Assembly (NCBI RefSeq): GCF_016862975.1
Contig: NZ_BONZ01000085.1
Coordinates: 29,449-93,448, forward strand
Direction of reading: 5' to 3'
Source: Rugosimonospora africana
GTDB lineage: Bacteria; Actinomycetota; Actinomycetes; Mycobacteriales; Micromonosporaceae
DNA: 64,000 nt
In this document: one piece after another, positions 1 to 9,591 of the stretch
Position numbering within the stretch: position 1 is the stretch's first letter
How the letters are laid out: each line of letters begins with the position of its first letter
Notes under the pieces: generated by a model
What the model saw: only the letters and a program-made list of their open reading frames with translations
The model's database searches: none
What the model was told of the DNA's origin: nothing
Translations under genes and position numbers: made by a program

Positions 1-1233
1 GCCACGGGTGTTGCCCACCACGATCTGGCCGCCGACCTGGTCGACCGAGGCCGGGAAGTAGTCCGTGGGCAGCAAGCCGACGTACTTGACCGGTGCCTGC
101 GCGTTCGTGTACTTGTACACGGCGACCGCGTTGGCCCGGCCGAGCGTGATCAGCAGGTGCCCGTCGTTGGTGAGGGTCACACCGTCCGGCTCGTAGCCGA
201 CGGTGGCCTCCGGCCACGGCTGGGTGGTGATGGTCTGGACGACCCTGTCCTTGCCGGGGTCGATGACCGAGACGGTGTCGCTGCCGGTGTTCGTGACGAA
301 CAGCGCACCGTTCTTGGTGTACACGTCGGTCGGGTGCAGGCCGACGTCGATGCTCTTCACCGCGGCGGTCGGGTTCGCCAGGTCGATGACGCTGACCGTG
401 CCGGTGGTGGTGGCACCGGTGTTCGGGTTCGCCGGCACCTGGGTGCCGTACGAGTTGATGGTGGTGTCACCGGCGGTCGCCGTGCGTCCACCCTCGTTGC
501 TGACGTACAGCTTGGTGCCGATGCGCAGGATGCCGCGCGGTGCGTTGCCGACCGCCCAGCTCTGCCCGAGGGCACCGGAGGCCGCGTCGATGGCCTGGAT
601 GCGGTTCTGGCCGTTGACCGCGGCGTACACCGTGGCGCCGTCGGCCGAGAACACGGCCTGGGCCGGCAGACCGCTCTTCGAGCCGTCCTTCGGGATGCTG
701 ACGGTGGTCGGCGCGCTCACCGTACCGTCGGCGTTGACCGGGAACCGGGAGTACCCGTCGGTACGGGGCACCCACAGGAACTTCCCGTCCGGGGAGTACG
801 TCGGCCCCTGCTGGCCCACGTCGCCACCGCTGATCTTCAGGTTGGCGGCGGCGCCGCTGCCGACCAGCTGCTGAACCTTCCAGTTCTTCAGGTCCACGAT
901 GGTCAGCGCGATGCCGCCGTCGGTGGTCAGCGCGGCGAGGTGGTTGCCGTCCGGGCTGATCGTGTCGGCCATGATCTTGCCGTTGGGGATGACCAGCCGG
1001 TCACCGATCGGGTTGATGATCTGGTCGTCGGACAGCACCAGGCCCTGGCGGTTGGACTGCCCGGCCTGGTCATTGCCCAAGCCACGCGTGGAAGCGTAGG
1101 CGATTCCCGAACCGGTGAACGCGACAGCCACAGCAGCGGCACCCGCGACCACCAGCCGAGCCCTCCGACCCGAGGGCCCGAAGAGTCTCAGACGGGCCTT
1201 CCGGGCGGCCCGGCGTTGACGAGCAACTTGCAT
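1..1233 (-). CDS. YVTN/YncE-type beta-propeller protein (C-terminus beyond window)
   Basis: Reading the minus strand from the ATG at 1233 gives an open frame to the window edge (at least 411 residues). A basic N-terminus (about residues 1-25) is followed by one hydrophobic segment, so the product is probably exported or anchored. Blade-like repeats follow, such as ISPDGNHLAALTTDG, YSPDGKFLWVPR, FSADGATVYAAVNG and VTNTGSDTVSVIDPG, the signature of YVTN/YncE propellers. The visible end (GLLPTDYFPASV) resembles the point where actinobacterial YncE proteins continue into an alkaline-phosphatase-like domain; that domain is inferred and outside the window. A purine-rich ribosome site (GGAAGGGATAGG) precedes the start. 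The permease gene ends 2 bases upstream, so it is very likely the third gene of the ABC operon. Confidence 0.8.
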   Translation of the reverse strand, partial: MQVARQRRAARKARLRLFGPSGRRARLVVAGAAAVAVAFTGSGIAYASTRGLGNDQAGQSNRQGLVLSDDQIINPIGDRLVIPNGKIMADTISPDGNHLAALTTDGGIALTIVDLKNWKVQQLVGSGAAANLKISGGDVGQQGPTYSPDGKFLWVPRTDGYSRFPVNADGTVSAPTTVSIPKDGSKSGLPAQAVFSADGATVYAAVNGQNRIQAIDAASGALGQSWAVGNAPRGILRIGTKLYVSNEGGRTATAGDTTINSYGTQVPANPNTGATTTGTVSVIDLANPTAAVKSIDVGLHPTDVYTKNGALFVTNTGSDTVSVIDPGKDRVVQTITTQPWPEATVGYEPDGVTLTNDGHLLITLGRANAVAVYKYTNAQAPVKYVGLLPTDYFPASVDQVGGQIVVGNTRG

Positions 1234-1235
1234 TC

Positions 1236-2645
1236 CTATCCCTTCCTTGCGGCGGCGAGCAGGTCGACGGATCCGTCGAGCTGCCAGAGCGGGTTCGGGG
1301 CGTCCCCGGTCGGGGTATGCACCACGAAGTACCCGTTCACTTGCGTCGGTCCGTCGCCGTCGGCGACGTACCGACCGTCTGGGGTGACGTCGAGCTGGTA
1401 GATGGCCTGTCCCACGGCATCGACGCCGGGCAGGTGCCAGCTGACCACGCAACGCCAGCCGTTGCCGGCACCGGTGTTCTCCTCCAGGCCGCCGCCCTTG
1501 TCGCAGGCCGCGGTCGCCCGCAACTGCGCCTCGGTGACGGCGGGGCGGTGCAGCTCATCGGTCTGCACCCGGTAGAGGTGGGCGAACACCGTCGCCAGCG
1601 AACCCTCCAGCTTGCCCTGCTCGATGCCTGAGCCCCGGGCGGGAGGAGCGGCGACCGCGAGCACCCCGACCGTGAGGGCGAGCAGTGCGGCCAGCGGCAG
1701 GACGCCGGCGGTGAGCGTACGGCGGGCGGAGCCGTCGTAGGTGGCGCTGGTGAAGTCGCGCCGCAGGAACAACCAGTACGCCAGCCCGGTCGCGAGGACG
1801 GCCCACAACAGGCTCACCACGACGCCGACCAGCAACGGGCCGAGCTGCATGGAACTGGTGAACAGGCCGCGCCACGCGATGAAGGCGTAGCCGGGCAGCG
1901 CCAGGCGCACCGCGACCGGCAGCGGAAGCATCTGGGCGACCTGCATGGCCAGCGCGACAACCGCCGGCAGCAGCAGCCCCATCGGCGAACGCCCCAACGT
2001 GACCGACCCGAGCAGCCCGATCGCCGCCAGCGCCAGGGTCGGGGCCAGCGCGCAGGCCCACGCCAGCAGCACCTTGCCGGCCGCGTCCGCCGGGGCGAGC
2101 AACTGCCCGTCCAGGCCGACCAGCGGCCGGTTGCCGACCGCGAGGACTCCGGCGACGGCGCTGGAGCAGGCCAGCCCGACCACCAGCACCAGGATGACGG
2201 TGAGGCTGGCCAGGGTCTTGGCCAGGAAGATCCGCCGCGGTGAGCGGATCGCCACCAGCAGATGCCGCCAGGTGCCGAGCCGGTCCTCGGCCGCGAACAC
2301 GTCGCCGGCCACCACCGAGGTGAGCAACGGCAGCACCCAGGTGCCAGAGAAGGTGAGAAGCACCAGTGACCCGGCCCAGCCTGTGGCGTTCATCCAGCGA
2401 CCGAACACGGTGTCGGAGGGCAGTGAACTCTGCTGGCTCACCACGGCCACGAAGACCGCCGGCACGATCCAGGAAGCCAGGATCAGCAGCCGTACCCGCC
2501 ACTGGGCGAGCAGCTTGACCAGCTCGAAGCGGTACCCACGGGATACCGGAACCCGGTGAACGACGGCGGCCGGGGCTATCGACTGGTCCGGATCGTGGCG
2601 CGGCGCTAGACGCGCCGAGCCGGACTGGTCGAACGTGGCCGTCAC
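1236..2645 (-). CDS. ABC-2-type transporter permease with extracytoplasmic C-terminal domain
   Basis: 469-residue membrane protein. About six hydrophobic segments lie between residues 40 and 320, in the arrangement of ABC-2 export permeases. A last hydrophobic segment then leads to a hydrophilic tail of about 145 residues (from GSGIEQGKL) with two cysteines and no NBD-like motif, predicted to lie outside the cell. The GTG start at 2645 overlaps the stop of the ATPase gene, the usual sign of translational coupling, and this choice discards an upstream extension with non-coding composition. It should form an exporter with the ATPase encoded immediately before it. The substrate is unknown; the attached soluble domain and the following beta-propeller gene suggest a dedicated surface system rather than a drug pump. 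Confidence 0.85.
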   Translation of the reverse strand: MTATFDQSGSARLAPRHDPDQSIAPAAVVHRVPVSRGYRFELVKLLAQWRVRLLILASWIVPAVFVAVVSQQSSLPSDTVFGRWMNATGWAGSLVLLTFSGTWVLPLLTSVVAGDVFAAEDRLGTWRHLLVAIRSPRRIFLAKTLASLTVILVLVVGLACSSAVAGVLAVGNRPLVGLDGQLLAPADAAGKVLLAWACALAPTLALAAIGLLGSVTLGRSPMGLLLPAVVALAMQVAQMLPLPVAVRLALPGYAFIAWRGLFTSSMQLGPLLVGVVVSLLWAVLATGLAYWLFLRRDFTSATYDGSARRTLTAGVLPLAALLALTVGVLAVAAPPARGSGIEQGKLEGSLATVFAHLYRVQTDELHRPAVTEAQLRATAACDKGGGLEENTGAGNGWRCVVSWHLPGVDAVGQAIYQLDVTPDGRYVADGDGPTQVNGYFVVHTPTGDAPNPLWQLDGSVDLLAAARKG

Positions 2646-3604
2646 TGGTTGTCCTCCTGCTTCTCGGTGAGCGCCAGAAACGCCGCCTCCAGCGGCGAGA
2701 TGACCGGGGCCAGTTCGCGCACCGCGATCCCGGCCTGCACGAGCCGCACCACCAGGTCGTCCAGGGCCGCCACCGGCGCGCGTACCACCAAGGCGTCGCC
2801 ACGCGCCCGCTGGCCCGCGGCGGTCTCGTCGACCAGCTGCAACCCGGACGTGGCGAGTGCCAGTTCGCGGGCGGCGGCCGCATCGGTCGTGACCAGCCGG
2901 TAGTCGAGTTCGTCGCTCTCCGCGCTCAGCTTGTCCAGCGGACCGGAGAAGACCACCCGGCCGGTGCTGACGATGGTGACCTCGGAGCACAACGCCTCGA
3001 CGTCGTCCATGCGGTGACTGGACAGCACCACGGCCGTCCCGTCCGCGGCGAGGCGGGTGAGGACCCGGTGCATGTGATTCTTGCTGGCCGGGTCCAGGCC
3101 GTTGGTCGGCTCGTCGAGTACCAGCAGCCGCGGCGTGGTCAGCAGCGCGGCGGCGAGTCCGAGCCGCTGGCGCATGCCGAGGGAGAAGCCCCTGACCCGG
3201 TCGTCCGCGACGTCGGTGAGTCCGACCTGGTCGAGCACTTCCGCGATGCCCGCCTCGCGGGCGTCACGGTCACCACGGTCACGACCGCGAAGCGCGGCGA
3301 GCGCGGCAAGGTTCTGCCGGGCGGTGAGCGACGGGTACAGTCCCGGGCCGTCCACGAAGCCGGCGACACCGTCGGGCGCGGTGAGCGCACGGCCCACCGG
3401 CGATCCCAGGATCTCCAGACTTCCGCTGTCCGCGACGGCCAGGCCGAGCATCAGACCGAGCAGCGTGGTCTTTCCGGCGCCGTTGGGGCCGACCAGGCCG
3501 TGGATCCGGCCGGGCGCCACGTCCAGGTCGATGGCGTCGAGCGCGACAACCTCGGCGAAGCACTTGGTGATTCCGCGCGCCCGAACCGCCAGGGGCGTAT
3601 CCAT
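2642..3604 (-). CDS. ABC transporter ATP-binding protein
   Basis: 320-residue nucleotide-binding subunit. The Walker A motif GPNGAGKTT is at residues 39-47, followed by an LSGGQ-equivalent (FSLGMRQRLG) and Walker B with the catalytic glutamate (LLVLDEPTNGLD). The roughly 90-residue C-terminal extension is typical of ATPases that pair with ABC-2 permeases. ATG 3604 was chosen because it has AAGGA 5 bases upstream; an in-frame extension to 3682 lacks family similarity. The stop overlaps the permease start. A possible -10 (TAGGTT, minus strand, 3696-3691) would give a leader of about 80 nt. It powers the export system encoded by the next gene. Confidence 0.9.
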   Translation of the reverse strand: MDTPLAVRARGITKCFAEVVALDAIDLDVAPGRIHGLVGPNGAGKTTLLGLMLGLAVADSGSLEILGSPVGRALTAPDGVAGFVDGPGLYPSLTARQNLAALAALRGRDRGDRDAREAGIAEVLDQVGLTDVADDRVRGFSLGMRQRLGLAAALLTTPRLLVLDEPTNGLDPASKNHMHRVLTRLAADGTAVVLSSHRMDDVEALCSEVTIVSTGRVVFSGPLDKLSAESDELDYRLVTTDAAAARELALATSGLQLVDETAAGQRARGDALVVRAPVAALDDLVVRLVQAGIAVRELAPVISPLEAAFLALTEKQEDNQ

Positions 3605-3836
3605 AGGTCCTTCCTTCTCGTCGTCTCTCACGGACCCTGCGAGCGCAGGTGGCGCCGGGAACGTGAAACGTCGTGAAGGCACCCCTACAGAACCTAGGGG
3701 CCGGAATCTCCATCAGTCCGAAAGCCGGGTGAACAACGCCTTAACTGGGGCGTACCGCGGATCGATGCGGGAGAGGACGGACGCGAAGCGCGATCCGCGA
3801 CCACGCGCACGGGCGAAGCCGTTGGACAGCTCGACC

Positions 3837-3855
3837 CCGAGTCGATCAGACTCGG
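3837..3855. promoter_or_regulatory. Inverted repeat in divergent promoter region
   Basis: CCGAGTC, a 5-base spacer, then GACTCGG form a perfect 7-bp inverted repeat 28 bases before the aldo/keto reductase start, inside the 278-bp space between divergent genes. It could be an operator; no regulator is encoded beside it. Confidence 0.35.
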
Positions 3856-3882
3856 AGTCGATCTCGGCGGAGGAGGAGACCG

Positions 3883-4914
<1,032 letters not shown>

Positions 4915-4979
4915 GTGGCTGGGCCCGCCGCGGGCCGGCAGCTGATCGGCAGGACAGGGCCCGGGCGGGCGGCACTTGA

Positions 4980-4985
4980 TACGTT
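4980..4985 (+). promoter_or_regulatory. -10 element for a leaderless amidase transcript
   Basis: TACGTT fits TANNNT and ends 7 bases before GTG 4993, so transcription would begin at or next to the start codon. This is the main reason for preferring that start over GTG 4915. Confidence 0.5.
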
Positions 4986-4992
4986 GGCGACC

Positions 4993-6342
4993 GTGACGGC
5001 GAGCGGTGGTTCCGGGACAGCCTCCGAGGCGGTCGAGCGGGCGCTGCGCGCCGTCGCCGCCCACGAACCGGTAGTGCACGCCTGGACGCACCTGGACCCG
5101 GAGCGTGCCCGGCGCGAGGCGCGCGAGATCGACGCCCGCGCGGTCGGCTCGCCCTCGGCCGCGGGTTCGCCCTCGGCCGCGGGTTCGCCCTCGGCCACGG
5201 GCTCGCCCTCAGCCACAGGCCCGCGCGCGGGCGAAGACCTGCCTCTGCGCGGGTTGGTGCTCGGCGTGAAGGATGTCTTCGACACCGCCGACCAGCCCAC
5301 CGAGTGCGGCACGCCGATCTACACGGGACGCCGGCCGAGCGCGGACGCGGCCGCGGTGGCTCTGCTGCGGGCGGCGGGCGCGACCTGCCTCGGCAAGACC
5401 GTCACCGCCGAACTCGCCTTCCTCACCCCCGGTCCGACCACCAACCCGCACCGGCCCACGCACACCCCGGGTGGCTCGTCGATGGGCTCTGCGGCGGCGG
5501 TCGCCACCGGCATGGCGGACATCGCCCTCGGTACGCAGACCGCCGGTTCGGTCATCCGGCCGGCGAGTTTCTGCGGCGTGTACGGCTTCAAGCCCACGTT
5601 CGGCTCGGTGTCGGTGGCCGGCGTCAAGCTCTTCGCTCCGTCGCTGGACACGGTCGGCTGGTTCGCGCGCACACCCGCGGCGCTCGATCGGGTACGTGTG
5701 GCCTTGACCGGCAGGCCGGCCGGCATGCCGCTCGCCTCGGCACCGGTGATCGGGGTGCTGCGCACCGAGGAGTGGCAGTCATGCGCGCCGGAGAGCCGGC
5801 GGGCGGTGGAGGATCTGGCCGGCAGCCTGACCGCGCACGGTGCCCGGGTCGTGGAGGTACCGGTGCCGGACTACCTGGACGGCCTCGCCGCCGTACAGCC
5901 GCTGGTGATGGTCTACGAGGCGGTCCGGACGCTGGTCTGGGAGGAGCGGATGCACCGCGACCGGCTCTCGGAAGGACTGCGGGCGGCTCTCGATCGCGGG
6001 CACGCGACCGATCCGGCTGAGTACGACCGGGTACAGGCCCGGCGGCGGGAGGCCACCGCGCGTCTCGACGGACTGTTCGACACCGTCGACGTCCTGCTGA
6101 CGCCGGCCGTGGTGGGTGAGGCGCCGGCCGGACTGGACACCACCGGCGATCCGCGCTTCGCCCGCCTGTGGACGATGCTGGGTACGCCCAGCGCGGTGGT
6201 ACCGGTCGCCACCGGGCCGACCGGGCTGCCGGTCGGCGCGCAGTTGGTCGGTCGGGTGGGCGACGACGCGCGGCTGCTCGCGGTGGTCGCCTGGCTGGCC
6301 GAGCGGGGGATCGTGCCGGAGCCCCGGCTGGCGCGCCCCTGA
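4993..6342 (+). CDS. Amidase signature family enzyme
   Basis: 449 residues from GTG 4993; GTG 4915 is in frame and would add 26 residues. The Ser-cisSer-Lys triad of amidase-signature hydrolases can be placed: Lys93 (LGVKD), cis-Ser162/163 in the Gly/Ser-rich PGGSSMGSA and nucleophile Ser186 in TQTAGSVIRP, with the usual 24-residue gap between the serines. These enzymes hydrolyse C-N amide bonds; the substrate here is unknown. The family's GSSGGS loop is modified (Met and Ala replace Gly residues), so specificity may differ. Residues 52-76 are a Gly-Ser-Pro-Ala spacer encoded by an 18-bp tandem repeat, inserted between the N-terminal helices and the catalytic core. Confidence 0.88.
   Translation: MTASGGSGTASEAVERALRAVAAHEPVVHAWTHLDPERARREAREIDARAVGSPSAAGSPSAAGSPSATGSPSATGPRAGEDLPLRGLVLGVKDVFDTADQPTECGTPIYTGRRPSADAAAVALLRAAGATCLGKTVTAELAFLTPGPTTNPHRPTHTPGGSSMGSAAAVATGMADIALGTQTAGSVIRPASFCGVYGFKPTFGSVSVAGVKLFAPSLDTVGWFARTPAALDRVRVALTGRPAGMPLASAPVIGVLRTEEWQSCAPESRRAVEDLAGSLTAHGARVVEVPVPDYLDGLAAVQPLVMVYEAVRTLVWEERMHRDRLSEGLRAALDRGHATDPAEYDRVQARRREATARLDGLFDTVDVLLTPAVVGEAPAGLDTTGDPRFARLWTMLGTPSAVVPVATGPTGLPVGAQLVGRVGDDARLLAVVAWLAERGIVPEPRLARP
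5146..5217. repeat. 18-bp tandem repeat within the amidase gene
   Basis: Four in-frame copies of an 18-bp unit (type GGCTCGCCCTCGGCCGCG) encode GSPSAA/GSPSAT. The last copies carry several base changes. Copy number probably varies between strains without disturbing the frame. Confidence 0.75.
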
Positions 6343-6519
6343 CCGCCCGGGTCCACCCGAAGGTGCCGGTCACCGCCCCCAACGAGCGGCGCTCACCAGC
6401 ACCTCACGACGTGCCTCAGGCGAACGTGCCGCCGAGGTTCTGCCAGCCCGGGATCCGCGCCCGTGGCCCGTCAAACCATGGTGGTACGGCCGGCGGCTCG
6501 AGCCTGGAAGGATGGCGCG

Positions 6520-7440
6520 GTGAGAACGGTGCCCGATCCCGAGGTGTGCGCACGCTGGCGACTGACGGCCGGCCAGCTGCTGGGCGACCGGGCCGGCGTG
6601 ACGTGGCAGGCCACACGCGATGGCGTGGAGTTCATCGTCAAGCGATTCGACTCTTCCTTTCCCCCAGGCTGGTGGTACACGCTGCGGGTCGCGGCGGCCC
6701 TCCGGCGCCAGGGGTGGCCGACTCCGGAGCCGGCCGAGGAGCCACTAGTCACTCCCGACGGCGCGTGGGTGCTGTTCCACCGGCTGCCCGGCCGGCACCT
6801 GACGCCGGCCGACCGGGACAGACCCGCCGAACAGCGGGCCCGCGGGCGGCTGCTCGCGGAGTTCCACGCGGCCGCGGCCGGGAGCGGCATCGCCGACCAG
6901 CGCGAGGGATTCACCGGTCCGGCGGAGGTGGTGAGCGACCCGGAGTTGGAGCACTGGCTCCGGGTACACGAGACGGCCCGTCCCGACGAGGGGCGGGTGC
7001 TGCGGGCGTGCCGTGACGCGGCGGCGGAGTGGTTCGCCGGCAACCCCACTCCGCACGCGCCACGCAGCGTCATCCACGGCGACTTCGCGCCCTGGAACCT
7101 GCTGTTCGAGGCCGGCCGGCTGACCGGCGTGCTGGACTTCGAGGCAACCCACCACACCTTTCAGGTGGCCGACTTCGCGCTGTCCTGGCGCGGGTACCAC
7201 GACGACGTTCTGCTCGGCTACGACGAGGTGCGGGCCCTGTCCGACGCCGAGTGGCAACTGGTGCGGCCGGTGTTCTGGGCATGGCTGTTCCTCGGCGTCA
7301 AGGATCTGCTGTCGGAAAGCTATGCCGGTACCCGCGACAACGGCGCGCCGCCGCGACTGGAATGGCAGGTGAACCACTTCCGGAAGCACTCCCCTCTGCT
7401 CGCGAGGAGAGCCGGCGTGGCGCCGCCGTTCGATGGCTGA
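6520..7440 (+). CDS. Phosphotransferase (aminoglycoside/choline-kinase-like) family protein
   Basis: 306 residues from GTG 6520, which has GGAAGGA 7 bases upstream; ATG 6463 would add 19 unlikely residues. The protein-kinase-like fold of the APH/choline kinase family is shown by the catalytic loop HGDFAPWNLL (HGDxxxxN) and the metal-binding motif GVLDFEATHH (LDFE). An N-terminal lysine in FIVKRF probably contacts ATP. The GWWYTLRVAAALRRQGWPTPEP segment fits small-molecule kinases. The substrate is unknown; the family contains both resistance enzymes and metabolic kinases, and nothing nearby points to antibiotic resistance. Confidence 0.82.
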   Translation: MRTVPDPEVCARWRLTAGQLLGDRAGVTWQATRDGVEFIVKRFDSSFPPGWWYTLRVAAALRRQGWPTPEPAEEPLVTPDGAWVLFHRLPGRHLTPADRDRPAEQRARGRLLAEFHAAAAGSGIADQREGFTGPAEVVSDPELEHWLRVHETARPDEGRVLRACRDAAAEWFAGNPTPHAPRSVIHGDFAPWNLLFEAGRLTGVLDFEATHHTFQVADFALSWRGYHDDVLLGYDEVRALSDAEWQLVRPVFWAWLFLGVKDLLSESYAGTRDNGAPPRLEWQVNHFRKHSPLLARRAGVAPPFDG

Positions 7441-7491
7441 ACGCCGCCCGGTGTCGGGACAGTCGCGGGTGCGGTAAGGGATGCCCTCCCA

Positions 7492-7520
7492 TTGACGTCG
7501 TTGCATCAGAGCAGTAATAA
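7492..7520 (+). promoter_or_regulatory. Promoter of the sedolisin-like gene
   Basis: TTGACG (7492-7497), a 17-base spacer and TAATAA (7515-7520) form a near-consensus housekeeping promoter. It leaves an untranslated leader of about 120 nt before ATG 7649. Confidence 0.6.
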
Positions 7521-7648
7521 CGAAGGTGATCGACTTCCACTGCCCACCGCTGCCACGCGGCAGCTCCCGCGTGTACGGCGCCGGATCCGCGCCCCCTGCG
7601 CGAGTTCCGGCGTCCCCCCGTTCTCGGATCTCTCGAAGGGCCCGGCAC

Positions 7649-9382
7649 ATGCGCCTCACCGGCATCACCCGCATGACGCGGTCAAGAACGATCACCCGGC
7701 AGGGCATCGCCCGTGCCGCTGCCGTCGCCGTCGCCGTCGCGGCGCTCGGGATCGCGTCGGTCCCGAGTTCGTCGTCGGGATCGGCGAATGCCCCGAACTA
7801 CTCGCCCATCGCGCAGCGGGCGGTCGGCACCTGCGGCGTGGCGAAGGCCGACCGGATCGCGGCACTGCGGACCGCGCTGGACAACGTGGCGACGAAGCTG
7901 GCCAGCGGCGCCACCAACGCGCAGCGCTGGGGCAGCCTCGACCTGCGCGACCTCTACAGCTACCACGTGGACAGCCTGTGGAAGCAGGGCGTCGACGGCT
8001 GCGGTACGGCGGTCGCGGTCCTCGAGGGCTGGGAGTACCCGAACACGCAGGCCGACCTCGACACCCTGGACGCGCAGATCGGCCTGCCGAACACCACCGT
8101 GGAGACCGTCTACCCCAACGGCCCGCTGCCCGCGGTCTGCCCGCCCGGCATGGTGGCCCTGGGCTCCTACGGCTCCTGCAGCGCCTGGCAGGGTGAACTC
8201 CGGCTGGACGTCGAGGCGGTGCACCTGATGGCGCCGTACGCCAAGATCGTCATCTCGGCGACACCGTCGGACAGCGAGGTCGTCGGCGACCCGTCCAGCG
8301 AGGTCGCGATGCCCGAGATCGTCAAGGGTATGGAGTACCTCAGCAAGAACAAGCTCGCCAACGTCATGTCGATCAGCGACGGTTCGAGCGAGACCGACTA
8401 CAGCCGCGGCGCGGCCGAGATCCATGCCCAGGACGTCGGCGAGTTGACCGCCGCCGCGGCCGGCATTCCGATCGCCAACGCGACCGGCGACTGCGGCGCC
8501 GCGCAGAACCTCACCACCGCCACCCGGCAGTGTGGCACCGTCTCGTCCGGTCCGGCGTCGGCGACCTGGGCCGACTCGCCGTGGGTGACCGCGGTCGGCG
8601 GCAGCACCGCCCAGCGCACGGCGCCCTGCCCGCCGTGCACCGCCCCGGGCAACGGCGAGGACACCTTCGTGGTCAACCCGATCGAGGGTGCCGGCCTCTC
8701 GGAGATGTACCGGCGGCCGTCGTACCAGTCGGCCACGGCCGACATCACCGGAAGCCCGATGCGTTCGATGCCGGACATCACAATGAACAGCGCGTCCGGC
8801 ACCTCGGAGTCGGCACCGCTGTTCGCCGGCATCCTGGCGATGGCCACCCAACTGAAGGGCGCCAACCTCGGACCGATCAACGAGGCGCTCTACAAGACGA
8901 TGGCGAAGAGCCCGAGCCGCAACGGCCTGATCGACGTCGCGTCCGGCAACAACACGTTCAACCGCGGCGGCATCTACGTCCCGGGCTACACGGCGGTGGC
9001 GGGGTACGACGTGGCGACCGGCTGGGGCACAGTCGACGCGGCGAAGTTCGTACCCGCGCTGGCGAAGGCGACCCACCACAACCTGATGCCGTCGGAGGCG
9101 TACGGCCAGCTGACGACGCTCCAGCAGACGTTGAGCATCACGCCGTCGTCGTTCCTGTCCTCGACGGCCACGATCGACCTGACCGACACGGGCTTCCTGC
9201 CCGGCCACCCGGTCACCATCACGGTCGACGGAAACCCGCTCGCGACGGTCACCGTCGACACGGCGGGCAACTGGAGCTACTCCTTCACCGCCACCGACAA
9301 GGGCCTCGCGGTCGGCAAGCACACGCTGGCCGTTCACAGCCTGCTGCTCGACCAGACGAAGCCGTTCTGGGTCACCTCCTGA
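7649..9382 (+). CDS. Secreted S53 (sedolisin-like) serine-carboxyl peptidase
   Basis: 577 residues from ATG 7649 (GAAGGG upstream). A basic N-terminus and hydrophobic stretch (about residues 20-40) form a signal peptide. The sedolisin catalytic set is present: Glu183 and Asp187 (GELRLDVEAV), oxyanion Asp281 (ATGDCG) and Ser386 in SGTSESAP. The C-terminal calcium-site pattern IDVASGNN...GYDVATGWGTVD follows. After about residue 480 comes an Ig-like or repeat-type domain. S53 enzymes normally start with a long pro-kumamolisin activation domain; here only about 140 residues precede the catalytic domain and that domain is not recognisable, so activation may differ. It probably digests protein outside the cell. 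Cys-rich spots (CGAAQ, PCPPC) suggest disulfides. Confidence 0.85.
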   Translation: MRLTGITRMTRSRTITRQGIARAAAVAVAVAALGIASVPSSSSGSANAPNYSPIAQRAVGTCGVAKADRIAALRTALDNVATKLASGATNAQRWGSLDLRDLYSYHVDSLWKQGVDGCGTAVAVLEGWEYPNTQADLDTLDAQIGLPNTTVETVYPNGPLPAVCPPGMVALGSYGSCSAWQGELRLDVEAVHLMAPYAKIVISATPSDSEVVGDPSSEVAMPEIVKGMEYLSKNKLANVMSISDGSSETDYSRGAAEIHAQDVGELTAAAAGIPIANATGDCGAAQNLTTATRQCGTVSSGPASATWADSPWVTAVGGSTAQRTAPCPPCTAPGNGEDTFVVNPIEGAGLSEMYRRPSYQSATADITGSPMRSMPDITMNSASGTSESAPLFAGILAMATQLKGANLGPINEALYKTMAKSPSRNGLIDVASGNNTFNRGGIYVPGYTAVAGYDVATGWGTVDAAKFVPALAKATHHNLMPSEAYGQLTTLQQTLSITPSSFLSSTATIDLTDTGFLPGHPVTITVDGNPLATVTVDTAGNWSYSFTATDKGLAVGKHTLAVHSLLLDQTKPFWVTS

Positions 9383-9429
9383 TCCTCCCCGTGGCCCACC
9401 TCAGCGTCGGCTGAGGCGCCACCCGGGCC

Positions 9430-9460
9430 GGCCCCGATCCGCGATGCGCGGGTCGGGGCC
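9430..9460 (+). terminator. Rho-independent-like hairpin
   Basis: A 13-bp GC-rich stem (GGCCCCGATCCGC with GCGGGTCGGGGCC, one G-T pair) and a 5-nt loop, 47 bases after the peptidase stop. There is no T-run, as is usual in actinomycetes. Confidence 0.6.
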
Positions 9461-9591
9461 GATCCACGTTCCGGATACCGGCATTGTGTGCGCCACACAC
9501 ATGGTCTGCCGTCGATGCGGCCCCGTACCGTCGGCTGCACCCGGCGCCGGGATGGCGCCGGCAACTACCCGCCGGGCGTGAAGGGGGTGCG

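Noticed and set aside
157..1401. 414-codon plus-strand ORF at the left edge
   Set aside because: Antisense to the YVTN propeller, which reads as repeated SPDG blades on the minus strand.
7682..9337. 551-codon minus-strand ORF
   Set aside because: Antisense shadow of the sedolisin-like gene, whose catalytic motifs are clear.
9485..9499. TGTGTG-CGC-CACACA inverted repeat before livG as an operator
   Set aside because: Too short and of low complexity to claim; no regulator is nearby.
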